NCBI RefSeq assembly: GCF_900105145.1 | Contig: NZ_LT629752.1 | Location: 1,832,001-1,896,000, forward strand | Source of the DNA: Polaribacter sp. KT25b | GTDB lineage: Bacteria > Bacteroidota > Bacteroidia > Flavobacteriales > Flavobacteriaceae | Length of the DNA stretch: 64,000 nucleotides | Direction: 5' to 3' | In this document: one piece after another, positions 19,276 through 28,454 of the stretch | Numbering within the stretch: position 1 is the stretch's first letter | Layout: every line of letters begins with the position of its first letter | Made by a program: the position numbers and the translations under genes | The notes under the pieces: model-generated | What the model saw: the letters and a program-made list of their open reading frames with translations, nothing else | Told to the model about the DNA's origin: nothing | Databases searched by the model: none

Positions 19276-19412
19276 AAACGTCATTGCAAGTACCTTAACT
19301 TCTATCATCAGTAATTAAGAAATACTCTTTTTTTTGTGATATTGCTTTATTACTTTTTAAAACACACTTTATTAAAAGCTATGTAAAAGTGAAGTCAAAC
19401 GCAATGACGTTT
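19276..19412. repeat. Intergenic inverted repeat with ACGTCATTGC ends
   Basis: Perfect 12-bp arms AAACGTCATTGC (19276-19287) and GCAATGACGTTT (19401-19412) flank about 113 bp of AT-rich DNA between the S9 peptidase stop and the start of the cysteine-synthase-like gene. The CGTCATTGC end resembles a palindromic intergenic repeat common in many bacterial genomes. It may be a decayed copy and could also act as a long-range terminator for the peptidase gene. Confidence 0.5.
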
Positions 19413-19484
19413 CATTTTTTTAATCGAGTGCAAAAATACACAACCTAATTGAATTATAAAAATTGAATTTTAACACTTATTTTT

Positions 19485-21659
19485 TTACAATTCCAATTTA
19501 TTTTCTAGTGCTAATAAAAAAGTAAACTCTTCTGCTGTTTCCTTTAAAGCTTCAAATCGTCCAGAAGCTCCTCCATGACCAGAATCCATGTTTGTATGTA
19601 ACATCAATAAATTGGTATCCGTTTTTAACTCACGAAGCTTTGCAATCCATTTTGCTGGCTCCCAATACTGTACTTGAGAATCATGAAAACCTGTAATAAT
19701 TAACATATTTGGATATGCATGATGCCCAACTTGATCGTATGGTGAATATGATTTTATATACTCATAAGAATCTTTGTTATTAGGATTTCCCCATTCGTCA
19801 TATTCTCCTGTAGTTAAAGGAATACTATCATCTAACATTGTAGAAACTACATCTACAAAAGGAACCGCAGCAATAACACCATTGTACAATTCTGGATTCA
19901 TATTTACAACAGCACCCATTAACAAACCACCTGCAGAACCGCCCATTGCGTACAAATGTTTTGAAGAAGTATAACCGTTATCAATTAAATATTTAGAGCA
20001 ATCTACAAAATCTGTAAACGTATTTTTTTTATGAAACATTTTTCCATCTTCGTACCATTCTCTACCCAAATATTGACTTCCTCTAATATGAGCCAAAGCA
20101 AATACAAAACCTCTGTCTAATAAACTTAAACGAGTTGTAGAAAAACTATCAGAAACTGTATGACCATAAGAACCATAAGCATATTGTAATAATGGCGTAT
20201 TTTCATTTAGTTTGGTGTTTTTATGATGTACCAATGACACAGCAACTTTTTTTCCATCTCTTGCAGTTGCCCAAACTCGTTTACTTTCATAATTTTCTTT
20301 ATGAAACTTTCCTCCTAAAACTTCTTGCTCTTTTTTAATATCTTTAGATTGATCTTTCATATTAAAATCAATCACAGAACTTGGTGTTGTAAAAGAATTA
20401 TAAGCATATCTTAAAATATCAGTATCAAACTCTGGATTACCAAAAACACCAGCAGAATAAGTTTCTTCATTAAAAGGCAAGTAATAATCTTCTTTGTTAT
20501 CCCAACGTTTAATTCTAATTTTATTTAAGCCATTTGTACGTTCTTCTAGAATTAAATACTCTTTAAAAATAGAAAAATCTTCTAATAACGTTTCTTCTCG
20601 ATGCGGAATTACATCTACCCAATTTTCTTTTGTTGGCTTAGAAATAGGCGTTTTCATCAATTTAAAATTGGTTGCACCATCTTTATTTGTTAAAATATAA
20701 AAATGCTCTTTATATTGAGAAATATCATATTCTAACTCTTTTTCTCTTGCTTGAATTAATTTAAATTTTCCTGTTGGATTATTCGCATCTAAAAATTGTG
20801 CTTCAGATGAATGTGTACTATGAGAACCTATAATAATATATTCATCAGATTTTGTTTTGGTTACATAAGTTCCAAAAGTATCATCTTCTTCATGATAAAT
20901 TTCTACATCTTCAGATGCTGGAGTTCCTAAAACATGTCTAAAAATTTTCTCGCTTCTTAATGTTTCTGGATTTTTCTTGGTGTAAAAAATAGTTTTATTA
21001 TCATTTGCCCAAACAGAACCACCACTTGTATTATCTATAATATCTTTATAAATTTCGCCTGTTTCTAAGTTTTTAATTCGTAAAAAATACTGTCTTCTAC
21101 TAACTGTATCTGTTGCAAAAACGGCTAATTTATTATCCGGCGAAATATTTAATCCTCCTAATTTAAAATATTCAAAACCTTTTGCTAATTCATTTACATC
21201 AAAAAGAACTTTTTCTGGTGCTTCTAAATTGTCTTTTTTTCGGCTATAAATAGGATATTGTTTCCCTATTTCATAACGAGTTATGTAATAATAACCGTTA
21301 TCTTTATAAGGCACAGAAGAATCATCTTCTTTAATTCTACCTTTCATTTCTTGAAATAAATTTTCCTTAAATTTCTTAGTATAATCGGTTACTTTATCAA
21401 AATATGCATTTTCTGCCTCTAAATAATCAACTACTTTTTGTGTCTGTTCATCTTTTACAATTGCATTTTTTTGGGCATCAGATAAACGCATCCAAAAGTA
21501 ATTATCAATTCTTATATCTCCATGTTTTTCTAGTTTTGTAGGCTGTTTATCAGCAATTGGAAACTGTGCATCTGTACTCTTCATATCTTTCGTATCATTT
21601 TTACAAGCGGTTGCAAAAATAAGACTTATTAATATTGTTGTTACACATATTTTTCTCAT
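19485..21659 (-). CDS. S9A-family serine peptidase, oligopeptidase B/prolyl oligopeptidase type
   Basis: Exported 724-aa peptidase. A lipoprotein signal (FATACKND, Cys about residue 19) is followed by an N-terminal helical/beta-propeller region (about residues 35-440) and an alpha/beta-hydrolase domain. The nucleophile is the Ser in MGGSAGGLLMG; the Asp is probably in TGFHDSQVQYWEP and the His in DSGHGGASGR. YAYGSYGHTVSDSF and LAHIRGSQYLGREWYEDGK are strong oligopeptidase B hallmarks, which suggests cleavage of short peptides after basic residues. The propeller restricts access to oligopeptides. It is monocistronic on the minus strand and divergent from ybaB. Confidence 0.92.
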   Translation of the reverse strand: MRKICVTTILISLIFATACKNDTKDMKSTDAQFPIADKQPTKLEKHGDIRIDNYFWMRLSDAQKNAIVKDEQTQKVVDYLEAENAYFDKVTDYTKKFKENLFQEMKGRIKEDDSSVPYKDNGYYYITRYEIGKQYPIYSRKKDNLEAPEKVLFDVNELAKGFEYFKLGGLNISPDNKLAVFATDTVSRRQYFLRIKNLETGEIYKDIIDNTSGGSVWANDNKTIFYTKKNPETLRSEKIFRHVLGTPASEDVEIYHEEDDTFGTYVTKTKSDEYIIIGSHSTHSSEAQFLDANNPTGKFKLIQAREKELEYDISQYKEHFYILTNKDGATNFKLMKTPISKPTKENWVDVIPHREETLLEDFSIFKEYLILEERTNGLNKIRIKRWDNKEDYYLPFNEETYSAGVFGNPEFDTDILRYAYNSFTTPSSVIDFNMKDQSKDIKKEQEVLGGKFHKENYESKRVWATARDGKKVAVSLVHHKNTKLNENTPLLQYAYGSYGHTVSDSFSTTRLSLLDRGFVFALAHIRGSQYLGREWYEDGKMFHKKNTFTDFVDCSKYLIDNGYTSSKHLYAMGGSAGGLLMGAVVNMNPELYNGVIAAVPFVDVVSTMLDDSIPLTTGEYDEWGNPNNKDSYEYIKSYSPYDQVGHHAYPNMLIITGFHDSQVQYWEPAKWIAKLRELKTDTNLLMLHTNMDSGHGGASGRFEALKETAEEFTFLLALENKLEL

Positions 21660-21665
21660 TTTTTT

Positions 21666-21699
21666 TTGATTTAACTTTATTACTAATTTAGTAATTTTG
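21666..21699 (+). promoter_or_regulatory. Bacteroidota-type promoter for the ybaB gene
   Basis: TTG (21666-21668) and TAATTTTG (21692-21699), separated by 23 bases, fit the -33/-7 consensus TTG/TAnnTTTG. The ybaB ATG lies 28 bp further on. The element sits in the short gap between divergent genes. Confidence 0.5.
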
Positions 21700-21727
21700 C
21701 AATCTATTAAATATTAAAATAAAAAAT

Positions 21728-22051
21728 ATGTTTGGAGACTTATCAGGAATGATGAATAAGCTTAAAGAAGCTCAAAAAGAAGTAGAAATAACAAAGTCGA
21801 GATTAGATTCTGTTTTGGTTGATGAAACTTCTGCTGATAAAAAAATTAAAGTAACGCTAACAGCAAACAGAGAAATAAAATCAATTTCTATAGATGAAAC
21901 ACTTCTTGGTGATAAAGAAGAATTAGAAGATTTTTTAATTATCACATTAAATAAAGCGATTGAAAAAGCATCAAAAATTAATGAAGCCGAAATGGCAGTT
22001 GCAGCAAAAAAAGGAATGCCAAACATTCCAGGAATGGACATGTTTAAATAA
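21728..22051 (+). CDS. YbaB/EbfC-family nucleoid-associated protein
   Basis: Small DNA-binding protein of 107 aa, normal for the family. It starts [20 protein letters not shown], the usual amphipathic helix, then a central antiparallel sheet ([19 protein letters not shown]) and a C-terminal helix ending in [14 protein letters not shown], matching other Bacteroidota YbaB proteins. Dimers bind DNA and influence nucleoid structure. In many bacteria ybaB sits with dnaX and recR, but here it is next to DUF2752, so that context is lost. Confidence 0.92.
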   Translation: MFGDLSGMMNKLKEAQKEVEITKSRLDSVLVDETSADKKIKVTLTANREIKSISIDETLLGDKEELEDFLIITLNKAIEKASKINEAEMAVAAKKGMPNIPGMDMFK

Positions 22052-22098
22052 ATTTGATAAAAATACTTGAACAATATCAAAAAACACACATTTAAATT

Positions 22099-22392
22099 TT
22101 GAGTTTAGAAGATTACATGTTGCCATGTTTAAACAAAAAACTTTTTGGAATAGATTGTTTAGGTTGTGGTTTTCAAAGATCTTTACTTTCTGTTATAAAA
22201 GGTGATTTTACAGCTGCTTTTAATTTGTATCCTGCAATTTTTACAATATTGATAATGGCTTTTTTTTTATTACTACATTTAAAGTTCAAGTTTAAAAATG
22301 GTAAAAAAATTATTATTATTTTAGCGATTGTTAATGTTTTGATAATTGTAATAAGCTATTATATCAAAATGAAACCTCTTTTTAATTTATAG
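22099..22392 (+). CDS. DUF2752 membrane protein
   Basis: Small protein of 97 aa carrying the DUF2752 signature CLGCGFQRSLLSVIKGDF (CxxCGxxR), followed by FNLYPAIF and two hydrophobic segments. The chosen TTG start gives MSLEDYMLPCLNKKLFGIDC; an ATG six codons later would give MLPCLNKK and cannot be excluded. It lies 10 bp upstream of the CCC-motif membrane protein gene, a pairing I recall in Flavobacteriia. The function is unknown; the cysteine motif suggests metal or redox chemistry, which is a guess. Confidence 0.82.
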   Translation: MSLEDYMLPCLNKKLFGIDCLGCGFQRSLLSVIKGDFTAAFNLYPAIFTILIMAFFLLLHLKFKFKNGKKIIIILAIVNVLIIVISYYIKMKPLFNL

Positions 22393-22402
22393 AAAAAATA
22401 AT

Positions 22403-22735
22403 ATGGAAAAACAAACATTACCAAATGCAACGGTCTCTTTAGTTTTAGGAATTTTCTCGTTACTAACCTGTATCTGTTATGGAGTTTTAGGTTTGCCTTT
22501 AGGTATTGCCGCATTTGTTTTAGGTAACAAAGCTTTAAAAGTTTATCAAAATAATCCTGAAAATTATGCAAGTTCTGGAAACGCAAGTGCAGGTAAAATA
22601 TTAGGAATTATAGGTATTATTTTAAATCTAATTTTTATACTTCTTATTGTTTGGGTAATCTCTAAAATTGGTTGGGAAAACTTACAAAACGAAGAAGTAA
22701 TGCAAGAAAGAATGATGGAAATTTTTGGTCAATAA
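22403..22735 (+). CDS. CCC-motif small membrane protein (DUF4190-like)
   Basis: Small membrane protein of 110 aa with two hydrophobic segments. The first, VSLVLGIFSLLTCICYGVLG, gives way to PLGIAAFVLGNKALKVYQNN; the second is ILGIIGIILNLIFILLIVWV. Gly-rich helices joined by a KAL-x-x-Y-x-x-NP loop are typical of the so-called CCC-motif family in Bacteroidota, although only two of the cysteines remain here (CIC). It forms a likely two-gene unit with DUF2752 just upstream and ends at a clear terminator. No biochemical role is known. Confidence 0.8.
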   Translation: MEKQTLPNATVSLVLGIFSLLTCICYGVLGLPLGIAAFVLGNKALKVYQNNPENYASSGNASAGKILGIIGIILNLIFILLIVWVISKIGWENLQNEEVMQERMMEIFGQ

Positions 22736-22758
22736 AACTAAGAATCTATTTATAATAA

Positions 22759-22790
22759 AAATGCAGTTCTTTATTGAATTGCATTTTTTT
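22759..22790 (+). terminator. Rho-independent terminator after the CCC-motif gene
   Basis: Hairpin AAATGCAGTTC / GAATTGCATTT (11-bp stem with one G-U pair, six-base loop) followed by a T-run on the plus strand. Confidence 0.8.
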
Positions 22791-22894
22791 TACAATAAAT
22801 ATTTAAATCATAAAAAATAAGATTCTTATTTGTTTGATTTTTTATAAAGTAAACAATTTAACGAAAAATAAACACGTTTATCTGCTGTAAACAA

Positions 22895-22902
22895 TAAATT
22901 TG
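22895..22902 (+). promoter_or_regulatory. -7 promoter element for the AsmA-like gene
   Basis: TAAATTTG is an exact match to TAnnTTTG, 31 bp before the start codon. No TTG is seen at the expected -33 position, so this is a half-site call only. Confidence 0.35.
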
Positions 22903-22933
22903 CATTTGGTTTACATGATAATTAAATAGAAAT

Positions 22934-25588
22934 ATGAACAAAGAAATAAAGAAAAATTCTTTAGTAAAAAGAGTCTTAAAATGGTTAGTTGCAGTCTTCT
23001 TAATTTTAATAATTGCATTGGTTGCTATTCCGTTTCTATTTAAAGATAAAATTGTAGAAATGGTATCTACAACTATTAACGAAAATATAAATGCAACCGT
23101 AACTTTTAAAGATACTGAATTAAGTTTTTTTAAGAACTTTCCGTTAGCTAGTTTAACTGTAAAAGATGTTGTAGTTGCAAATAAAGCTCCTTTTATTGGC
23201 GATACATTATTTAGCACTAAAGAGGTAAGTGTAAGTATGAGTATTACCGAACTCTTTAAAGATAAAGAGGAAGCGCTTGAACTTAAAAGTTTTTCTTCTA
23301 AAAACGGACAAATAAACATCATTTTTAATACAGAAAGTATTGGTAATTATGATATTGCTTTAAAAAATGAGACAGCAGAAGAAACCGGTTCAGAATCAGA
23401 TTCATTTTCTTTAAACATTCAAGATTATGAATTTGAAAACATGAGTTTTATGTATTTGGACAGAAGTTCTAATATGAAAATGAAATTAGACAGCATTTAT
23501 CATTATGGAAAAGGTAATTTTGCTGAAGAAATTTTAGATTTAGATACAAAAACCACAGCAAAACTTTCTTTTGATTATGAAAATACCAATTATTTTAACA
23601 ATGTTGCAATTTCTTTAAATGCTGTTTTAGGAATAGATTTAAAAAATAGCAAATATACTTTTAAAGAAAATACAGGTTATATCAATCAGTTGCCTTTAGA
23701 ATTTAATGGTTTTATTCAAATGCTTGATGAAACACAGGTTTATGACATCACTTTTAAAACACCAACATCAGATTTTAAAAACTTGTTAGCGCTTTTACCT
23801 AAACAATATTCAGGAGATTTAAATGCGATAAAAACAGCAGGTAATTTTGATTTAAATGGCGTTGTAAAAGGTGTTTTATCAGAAACTACAATTCCTGCTT
23901 TTGATATTTCTTTTGCTTCAAAAGATGCAATGTTTAAGTATAATGATTTGCCAAAATCTGTACAAAAAATCAATATTGATACAAGAGTTATCAATAAAAC
24001 AGGAAATATAAAAGACACTTACATCAACCTAAATAAATTAACTTTTAAAATAGATACTGATGTTTTTGCTGCCAACGGAAATATTAAAGATATTACAACA
24101 AATCCGAAAATAAACTTAACAGCAAAAGGAACCATAAATTTAGCAAATATTGGTAAAGTGTATCCTGCACCAATTGAACAAGAATTAGCTGGAATTTTAA
24201 ATGCTGATATTACCACCAATTTTGACATGAATTCTGTTGATAAAGGAAATTATGAAAACATTAAAAATGCTGGTCAAGTAAAAGTAAACGATTTTAAATA
24301 TGATGGAAAAGATGTTGCGAAACCTTTTTACATTAATAAAACGGCCATTACTTTTAACACAAACAGCATTAAATTAAATGAATTTGATGCAAAAACTGGA
24401 GATTCTGATATTTCTATTACAGGAAATCTAGATAATTTTTATGGTTTTATTTTTAAAGATCAAACACTAAAAGGGAACTTTAGTTTAAATTCAAATACAT
24501 TTAAAGTGTCAGATTTTTTAGCTACTGATACGAGTACTACTGCTACTGTTGATAAAAAAGAAGAAACAGAAAAAATAAAAATCCCTGCTTTTTTAGATTG
24601 CAAATTTAACGCAACTGCTACAACTGTTGTTTATGATAATATCAACCTAAAAAATGTTTCTGGAACTATTTATATTAAAGACGAAACTGTAAATCTTGAA
24701 AATTTAAAAACAGAAGTTTTTGGAGGAAACATTGGTTTTACAGGTAACGTTTCTACAAAAGGTGATACTTATAGTTTTAGCATGGATTTAAATTTAAAAG
24801 AATTAAATATAGCAGATTCTTTTGGCACTTTAGACATGTTAAAAGCCATTGCGCCTATTGCCAAAACAATTGACGGTAAAATGAATTCTACAATAAATGT
24901 TTCTGGAAATTTAAGTGATGACTTTACTCCAAATTTAAAAACTATTTCTGGAGATTTATTTGGAAAACTATTAAATCCAACATTAAACTCTAGTAATTCT
25001 AAAGCGTTAAGTTTATTAAGCGAAAAAGTTTCATTTTTAAATACTGATAAATTAAATTTAGACGGAATTAATGCTTATTTATCATTCGAAAACGGAACGG
25101 TAACTGTTAAGCCAATTCCTTTAAAATATCAAGATATTGGTATCGAAATTGGTGGAAAACATGGTTTTGATAATACAATGAATTATGATATTAAGTTTGA
25201 TGTTCCTGTAAAATATTTAGGCACAGAAGTAACCAATCTAATTGCAAAATTATCATCAAAAGATGCAGAAAAAATTACAAGTATTCCTGTTAATGCAAGT
25301 TTAAACGGAAGCTTTAGCAGTCCTAGTTTTACAACAAACATAAAAGACGCTACAGCTAACTTGGTTAAAAATTTAGTAGAACAGCAAAAGCAAAATTTAA
25401 TAAATTCTGGTAAAGATAAACTACTTAATTTAGTTGGTGGTGACACTAAAAAAGATTCTACAAGCACAAGCACCAAAGACAAGTTGATAAATATAATTAC
25501 TGGTGATAAAAAAGATACAACAAAAACGAACAATGAAGACAAAGTGAAAAATGTTATTAATGGTTTGTTTAAAAAGAAAAATAATTAA
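22934..25588 (+). CDS. AsmA-like outer-membrane biogenesis protein
   Basis: Large envelope protein (884 aa) with one N-terminal membrane helix (about residues 14-33, WLVAVFLILIIALVAIPFLF) and a long periplasmic part. The opening NINATVTFKDTELSFFKNFP is the AsmA/TamB-type start, and the C-terminal AsmA-like domain follows at about residues 560-800 (repeated beta segments such as GKMNSTINVSGNLSDDF). These proteins are thought to form bridge-like grooves for phospholipid transfer to the outer membrane. The last 80 residues are a low-complexity tail with degenerate repeats of the type DKLxNIxxGDxKKDxT. It appears monocistronic and ends at a strong terminator. Confidence 0.87.
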   Translation: MNKEIKKNSLVKRVLKWLVAVFLILIIALVAIPFLFKDKIVEMVSTTINENINATVTFKDTELSFFKNFPLASLTVKDVVVANKAPFIGDTLFSTKEVSVSMSITELFKDKEEALELKSFSSKNGQINIIFNTESIGNYDIALKNETAEETGSESDSFSLNIQDYEFENMSFMYLDRSSNMKMKLDSIYHYGKGNFAEEILDLDTKTTAKLSFDYENTNYFNNVAISLNAVLGIDLKNSKYTFKENTGYINQLPLEFNGFIQMLDETQVYDITFKTPTSDFKNLLALLPKQYSGDLNAIKTAGNFDLNGVVKGVLSETTIPAFDISFASKDAMFKYNDLPKSVQKINIDTRVINKTGNIKDTYINLNKLTFKIDTDVFAANGNIKDITTNPKINLTAKGTINLANIGKVYPAPIEQELAGILNADITTNFDMNSVDKGNYENIKNAGQVKVNDFKYDGKDVAKPFYINKTAITFNTNSIKLNEFDAKTGDSDISITGNLDNFYGFIFKDQTLKGNFSLNSNTFKVSDFLATDTSTTATVDKKEETEKIKIPAFLDCKFNATATTVVYDNINLKNVSGTIYIKDETVNLENLKTEVFGGNIGFTGNVSTKGDTYSFSMDLNLKELNIADSFGTLDMLKAIAPIAKTIDGKMNSTINVSGNLSDDFTPNLKTISGDLFGKLLNPTLNSSNSKALSLLSEKVSFLNTDKLNLDGINAYLSFENGTVTVKPIPLKYQDIGIEIGGKHGFDNTMNYDIKFDVPVKYLGTEVTNLIAKLSSKDAEKITSIPVNASLNGSFSSPSFTTNIKDATANLVKNLVEQQKQNLINSGKDKLLNLVGGDTKKDSTSTSTKDKLINIITGDKKDTTKTNNEDKVKNVINGLFKKKNN

Positions 25589-25594
25589 TTAGAT

Positions 25595-25634
25595 AAAAAA
25601 AGAGGAAGTTTAAAATAAACTTCCTCTTTTTTTT
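25595..25634. terminator. Bidirectional terminator between AsmA-like and DUF5362 genes
   Basis: Long hairpin with arms AAAGAGGAAGTTTA / TAAACTTCCTCTTT, a three-base loop and A/T tracts on both sides, serving both convergent genes. Confidence 0.88.
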
Positions 25635-25649
25635 CATCAATATTTTTTC

Positions 25650-26093
25650 TTACAAAAGAGATCCTGTTACTACAGAAACTACAATTAGCATTGCATATAA
25701 AGACAATATAATAATTGTAAAAACACCAATAAATTTATAATGAGATTTTAAAACTTTAAAAGCATCTGCTAAAATAGTATCATCTTTTGTTGCTAAAGCT
25801 TTTTTCATTTTATTAGAAAATTGCATTAAATAATACACCGGAAAAAAGTATAAAACTGCAAATAATAAATATACAATTGTCATAGCCAAACCAAGATCAA
25901 AAGGAACTTCTTTTGCTTGCGGAATAGCGCTAAAAATAACTCCAGAGAAAATAGCCAAAACTACTAAAAAAGCAATTCCTATAAATCCTATTATAGATAA
26001 AAAGAATGCCCATTTTGCAGTTTCTTTTAAAAAGGATTTTGCTTCTGTATTTATCGTTAATTGCTCTAATTGTGTAATTGGGTTTCCTATCAT
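25650..26093 (-). CDS. DUF5362-family membrane protein
   Basis: Membrane protein of 147 aa with three or four hydrophobic segments (FFLSIIGFIGIAFLVVLAIF, TIVYLLFAVLYFFPVYYLMQ and a C-terminal IIILSLYAMLIVVSVVTG). I chose the inner ATG (MIGNPITQLEQLTINTEAKS), because the nine extra residues of an upstream in-frame ATG are hydrophobic and non-conserved in appearance. The LTINTEAKSFLKETAKWAFF opening and the soluble loop FSNKMKKALATKDDTILADA fit the Bacteroidota DUF5362 family as I recall it. The function is unknown. It is 100 bp downstream of rocD but separated by a terminator, so it is probably transcribed on its own. Confidence 0.75.
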   Translation of the reverse strand: MIGNPITQLEQLTINTEAKSFLKETAKWAFFLSIIGFIGIAFLVVLAIFSGVIFSAIPQAKEVPFDLGLAMTIVYLLFAVLYFFPVYYLMQFSNKMKKALATKDDTILADAFKVLKSHYKFIGVFTIIILSLYAMLIVVSVVTGSLL

Positions 26094-26128
26094 AATCAAA
26101 TATATTAATTTATATATCAAAAATAGAC

Positions 26129-26173
26129 AAAAAAAATTAGCCAGAAACTTGCATTACATAAGTTACTGGCTAA
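26129..26173 (-). terminator. Terminator of rocD
   Basis: Imperfect hairpin TTAGCCAG-AAACTT / AAGTTA-CTGGCTAA (26137-26173). On the minus strand it is followed by seven T residues (26130-26136). Confidence 0.75.
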
Positions 26174-26195
26174 AATATTTATCTTTTTAAAAAAA

Positions 26196-27440
26196 TTATT
26201 TTTTAAATTCTGTAATAGTCTTTTTAATAATAGCAACACAATCTCTTAATTGTGCTTCTGTCATTACCAAAGGTGGTGCAAAACGAATAATATTACCATG
26301 TGTAGGTTTAGCTAACAAACCATTGTCTCTTAGTTTTATACAAATGTCCCAAGCTGTAGAACTATTTTCTGTATCATTTATTAAAATTGCATTTAATAAA
26401 CCTTTACCTCTAACAGATTTTACCAAGCTATTAGTTTCTGCAAAAGCAGTTAACTCTTCTCTAAAAATAACACCTAATTTCTCTGCATTTTCTGCTAAAT
26501 TTTCATCATTAATAACTTCTAAAGCCGCCATTGCAACTGCTGCTGCAATTGGGTTTCCTCCAAATGTAGAACCATGATTTCCAGGTCTTATTACATTCAT
26601 AATATGATCATTTGCCAAAACAGCAGAAACCGGATAAGCACCACCACTTAATGCTTTACCAAGAATTAAAACATCTGGTTTTACATTTTCATGATCTACA
26701 GCTAATAATTTACCTGTTCTTGCAATTCCTGTTTGCACTTCATCAGCAATAAATAATACGTTGTATTCTTCGCACATTTTTTTAGCTTCTGATAAATAAT
26801 TTTCAGAAGGTACGTAAACACCTGCTTCTCCTTGAATTGGTTCTACTAAAAAACCTGCAATATTATTACTACTTTCTAATGCTTCTTGCAAAGCTTGCAG
26901 ATTATCATATTCAATTTTTACAAATCCTTTTGTATATGGACCAAAGTTTTTTCTAGCAACAGGATCATTAGAAAATGAAATAATAGTAGTTGTTCTTCCG
27001 TGAAAATTATTTTCACAAACAATAATTTCTGCTTTATTTTCTGGAATTCCTTTTACTTCATACGCCCATTTTCTACAGATTTTTAAAGCAGTTTCTACAG
27101 CTTCTGCTCCTGTATTCATTGGTAAAATTTTGTCAAAACCAAAATATTCTGTGGCAAATTTTTCATATTTACCTAGCATATCATTATAAAATGCTCTTGA
27201 AGTTAAGGTTAAGGTTTTTGCTTGATGTATCATTGCATCTACAATTTTAGGATGACAATGACCTTGATTTACTGCAGAATATGCTGATAAAAAATCATAA
27301 TATTTTTTTCCTTCAACATCCCAAACATACACGCCTTCTCCTCTACTCAAAACCACTGGAAGTGGATGATAGTTGTGCGCGCCATACTTGTTTTCTAATT
27401 CGATTGCTTCTTGCGAAGTTAATTTGTCTAAAACAGCCAT
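26196..27440 (-). CDS. rocD: Ornithine--oxo-acid transaminase
   Basis: Cytosolic PLP enzyme (414 aa) that converts L-ornithine and 2-oxoglutarate to glutamate-5-semialdehyde and glutamate, linking arginine/ornithine catabolism to proline. The class III aminotransferase signature is intact, with the Schiff-base lysine in [39 protein letters not shown] binds PLP phosphate, [18 protein letters not shown] and [16 protein letters not shown] hold the PLP-nitrogen Asp region. The N-terminal [20 protein letters not shown] is diagnostic of ornithine aminotransferase. No rocF or proline genes are adjacent. A structured-RNA candidate lies about 90 bp upstream on the same strand. Confidence 0.95.
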   Translation of the reverse strand: MAVLDKLTSQEAIELENKYGAHNYHPLPVVLSRGEGVYVWDVEGKKYYDFLSAYSAVNQGHCHPKIVDAMIHQAKTLTLTSRAFYNDMLGKYEKFATEYFGFDKILPMNTGAEAVETALKICRKWAYEVKGIPENKAEIIVCENNFHGRTTTIISFSNDPVARKNFGPYTKGFVKIEYDNLQALQEALESSNNIAGFLVEPIQGEAGVYVPSENYLSEAKKMCEEYNVLFIADEVQTGIARTGKLLAVDHENVKPDVLILGKALSGGAYPVSAVLANDHIMNVIRPGNHGSTFGGNPIAAAVAMAALEVINDENLAENAEKLGVIFREELTAFAETNSLVKSVRGKGLLNAILINDTENSSTAWDICIKLRDNGLLAKPTHGNIIRFAPPLVMTEAQLRDCVAIIKKTITEFKK

Positions 27441-27532
27441 TTTAAATAATTTAAGTTTTATGTTTTTAGTTTAACCTAAAAACAATATTTGAAAACATTA
27501 TTTTTATATTTTCAAAAAAAATTAATAATTAA

Positions 27533-27655
27533 ACTCGCTAAACGAGTAAAATAACCATTCCTATTCTACCTTTATCCTTTCAGTGAAACTGAAAATTCAG
27601 CGTGGGAAAGAAATCATCCCCGAATAGCCGCAAATTACTAAATATTAGTTTCATT
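27533..27655 (-). ncRNA. Candidate structured small RNA, unassigned (6S-like or leader RNA possible)
   Basis: A GC-richer island in very AT-rich DNA between rocD and the cytochrome c gene. Read on the minus strand it can form nested helices: CTATTC with GAATAG (27622-27627 / 27561-27566), CTTT-CC with GG-AT-AAAG (27605-27610 / 27570-27577) and an apical TTTCAGT/ACTGAAA (27578-27594). An 11-base GGGGATGATTT-type strand is left unpaired opposite three bases. Just downstream, ACTCG/CGAGT (27533-27547) with trailing T's looks like a weak terminator. The elongated hairpin with an asymmetric central bubble recalls 6S-type RNA, but I cannot confirm a family. A cis-acting leader of rocD is the alternative. 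Confidence 0.42.
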
Positions 27656-27682
27656 TTATAATGATTAAAAAAAAATATTCTT

Positions 27683-27690
27683 TAAATTTG
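27683..27690 (+). promoter_or_regulatory. -7 promoter element for the cytochrome c gene
   Basis: TAAATTTG matches TAnnTTTG exactly, 28 bp before the start codon; no clear -33 TTG is present. Confidence 0.35.
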
Positions 27691-27718
27691 TCTTGTACAC
27701 TAAAAATCAACAGTTATT

Positions 27719-28096
27719 ATGAAAAAAGTCATATTTAGTCTTGCTTTTATTGTTTGTGTTTCTTTTCTGATAGTAAGTTTTACAGAAAAAAAAGAAATTT
27801 TAAATACAATTCCGCAATCTTCTATTGACAAAGGAAAAAGGCTTTTTAAAAAAAATGCATGTACAGGTTGTCATCAAGAAAAAACTAAAGTTATTGGACC
27901 TTCGGTAAAAGATATTGCAACAAAATATAAAACTGAAAAAGGGGATTTAATAGCTTTTTTAAAAGGTAAAAACAAACCTATTGTTGATAAAGATCCTGGT
28001 CAAATAGCAATAATGAATGCTAGTTTAGGTATTACAAAAAATATGAAAGCAGTAGATTTAAAAGCTCTGTATGATTACATAATGAGTATTAAATAG
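27719..28096 (+). CDS. Small class I c-type cytochrome
   Basis: Periplasmic electron carrier of 125 aa. A signal peptide (about 1-21) precedes the single heme-binding motif C48-T-G-C51-H52 (KKNACTGCHQE). The distal methionine ligand is probably M99 or M109 near the C-terminus. VIGPSVKDIATKYK is the usual segment after the heme site in cytochrome c551/c552-type proteins. It may feed electrons to a terminal oxidase, though no oxidase gene is adjacent. It is monocistronic, with a terminator about 20 bp after the stop. Confidence 0.88.
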   Translation: MKKVIFSLAFIVCVSFLIVSFTEKKEILNTIPQSSIDKGKRLFKKNACTGCHQEKTKVIGPSVKDIATKYKTEKGDLIAFLKGKNKPIVDKDPGQIAIMNASLGITKNMKAVDLKALYDYIMSIK

Positions 28097-28116
28097 CAAA
28101 ATATTTAACTGAATAA

Positions 28117-28152
28117 TAAGAGTTTCTTCTATAAAGGGAGAAACTCTTTTTT
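28117..28152 (+). terminator. Terminator of the cytochrome c gene
   Basis: Hairpin AAGAGTTTCT / AGAAACTCTT with a ten-base loop, followed by a T-run on the plus strand. Confidence 0.8.
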
Positions 28153-28454
28153 GTTTATAATCATCTACATAACACAACCGAACAACTATTATAAAAGTTT
28201 CAAATTATTTTAATAGTAATTATCATTTAGCACTTATTGATATCTTAAAATTTTAAAAAACTTAGAGATTGTTGAAAGGAATATAATTTTTAAAAATAAA
28301 TTATGGTTTTATCTATAAAAACCAATTGATTCACTTAAAACAAACATTATATCTACAAAAACAGCAATAACATTAAATATTCTTTAAAATAAAACACATT
28401 ATTAATTATGTTTTTTTTTAATAAAAGTTAATTTAGCAATTATTTCTTATTTGT
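28153..28454. other. Intergenic region upstream of the TPR regulator
   Basis: About 300 bases of AT-rich DNA. A small hairpin GGTTTT/AAAACC (around 28312-28323) and long A/T tracts are visible. I found no coding candidate, terminator, repeat or convincing promoter pair. It presumably holds the promoter of the following regulator. Confidence 0.3.

Noticed and set aside
18261..19484. SAM or other sulfur riboswitch upstream of the cysteine-synthase-like gene
   Set aside because: The leader shows only the inverted repeat and AT-rich DNA; no conserved SAM-I, SAM-II or T-box core is visible.
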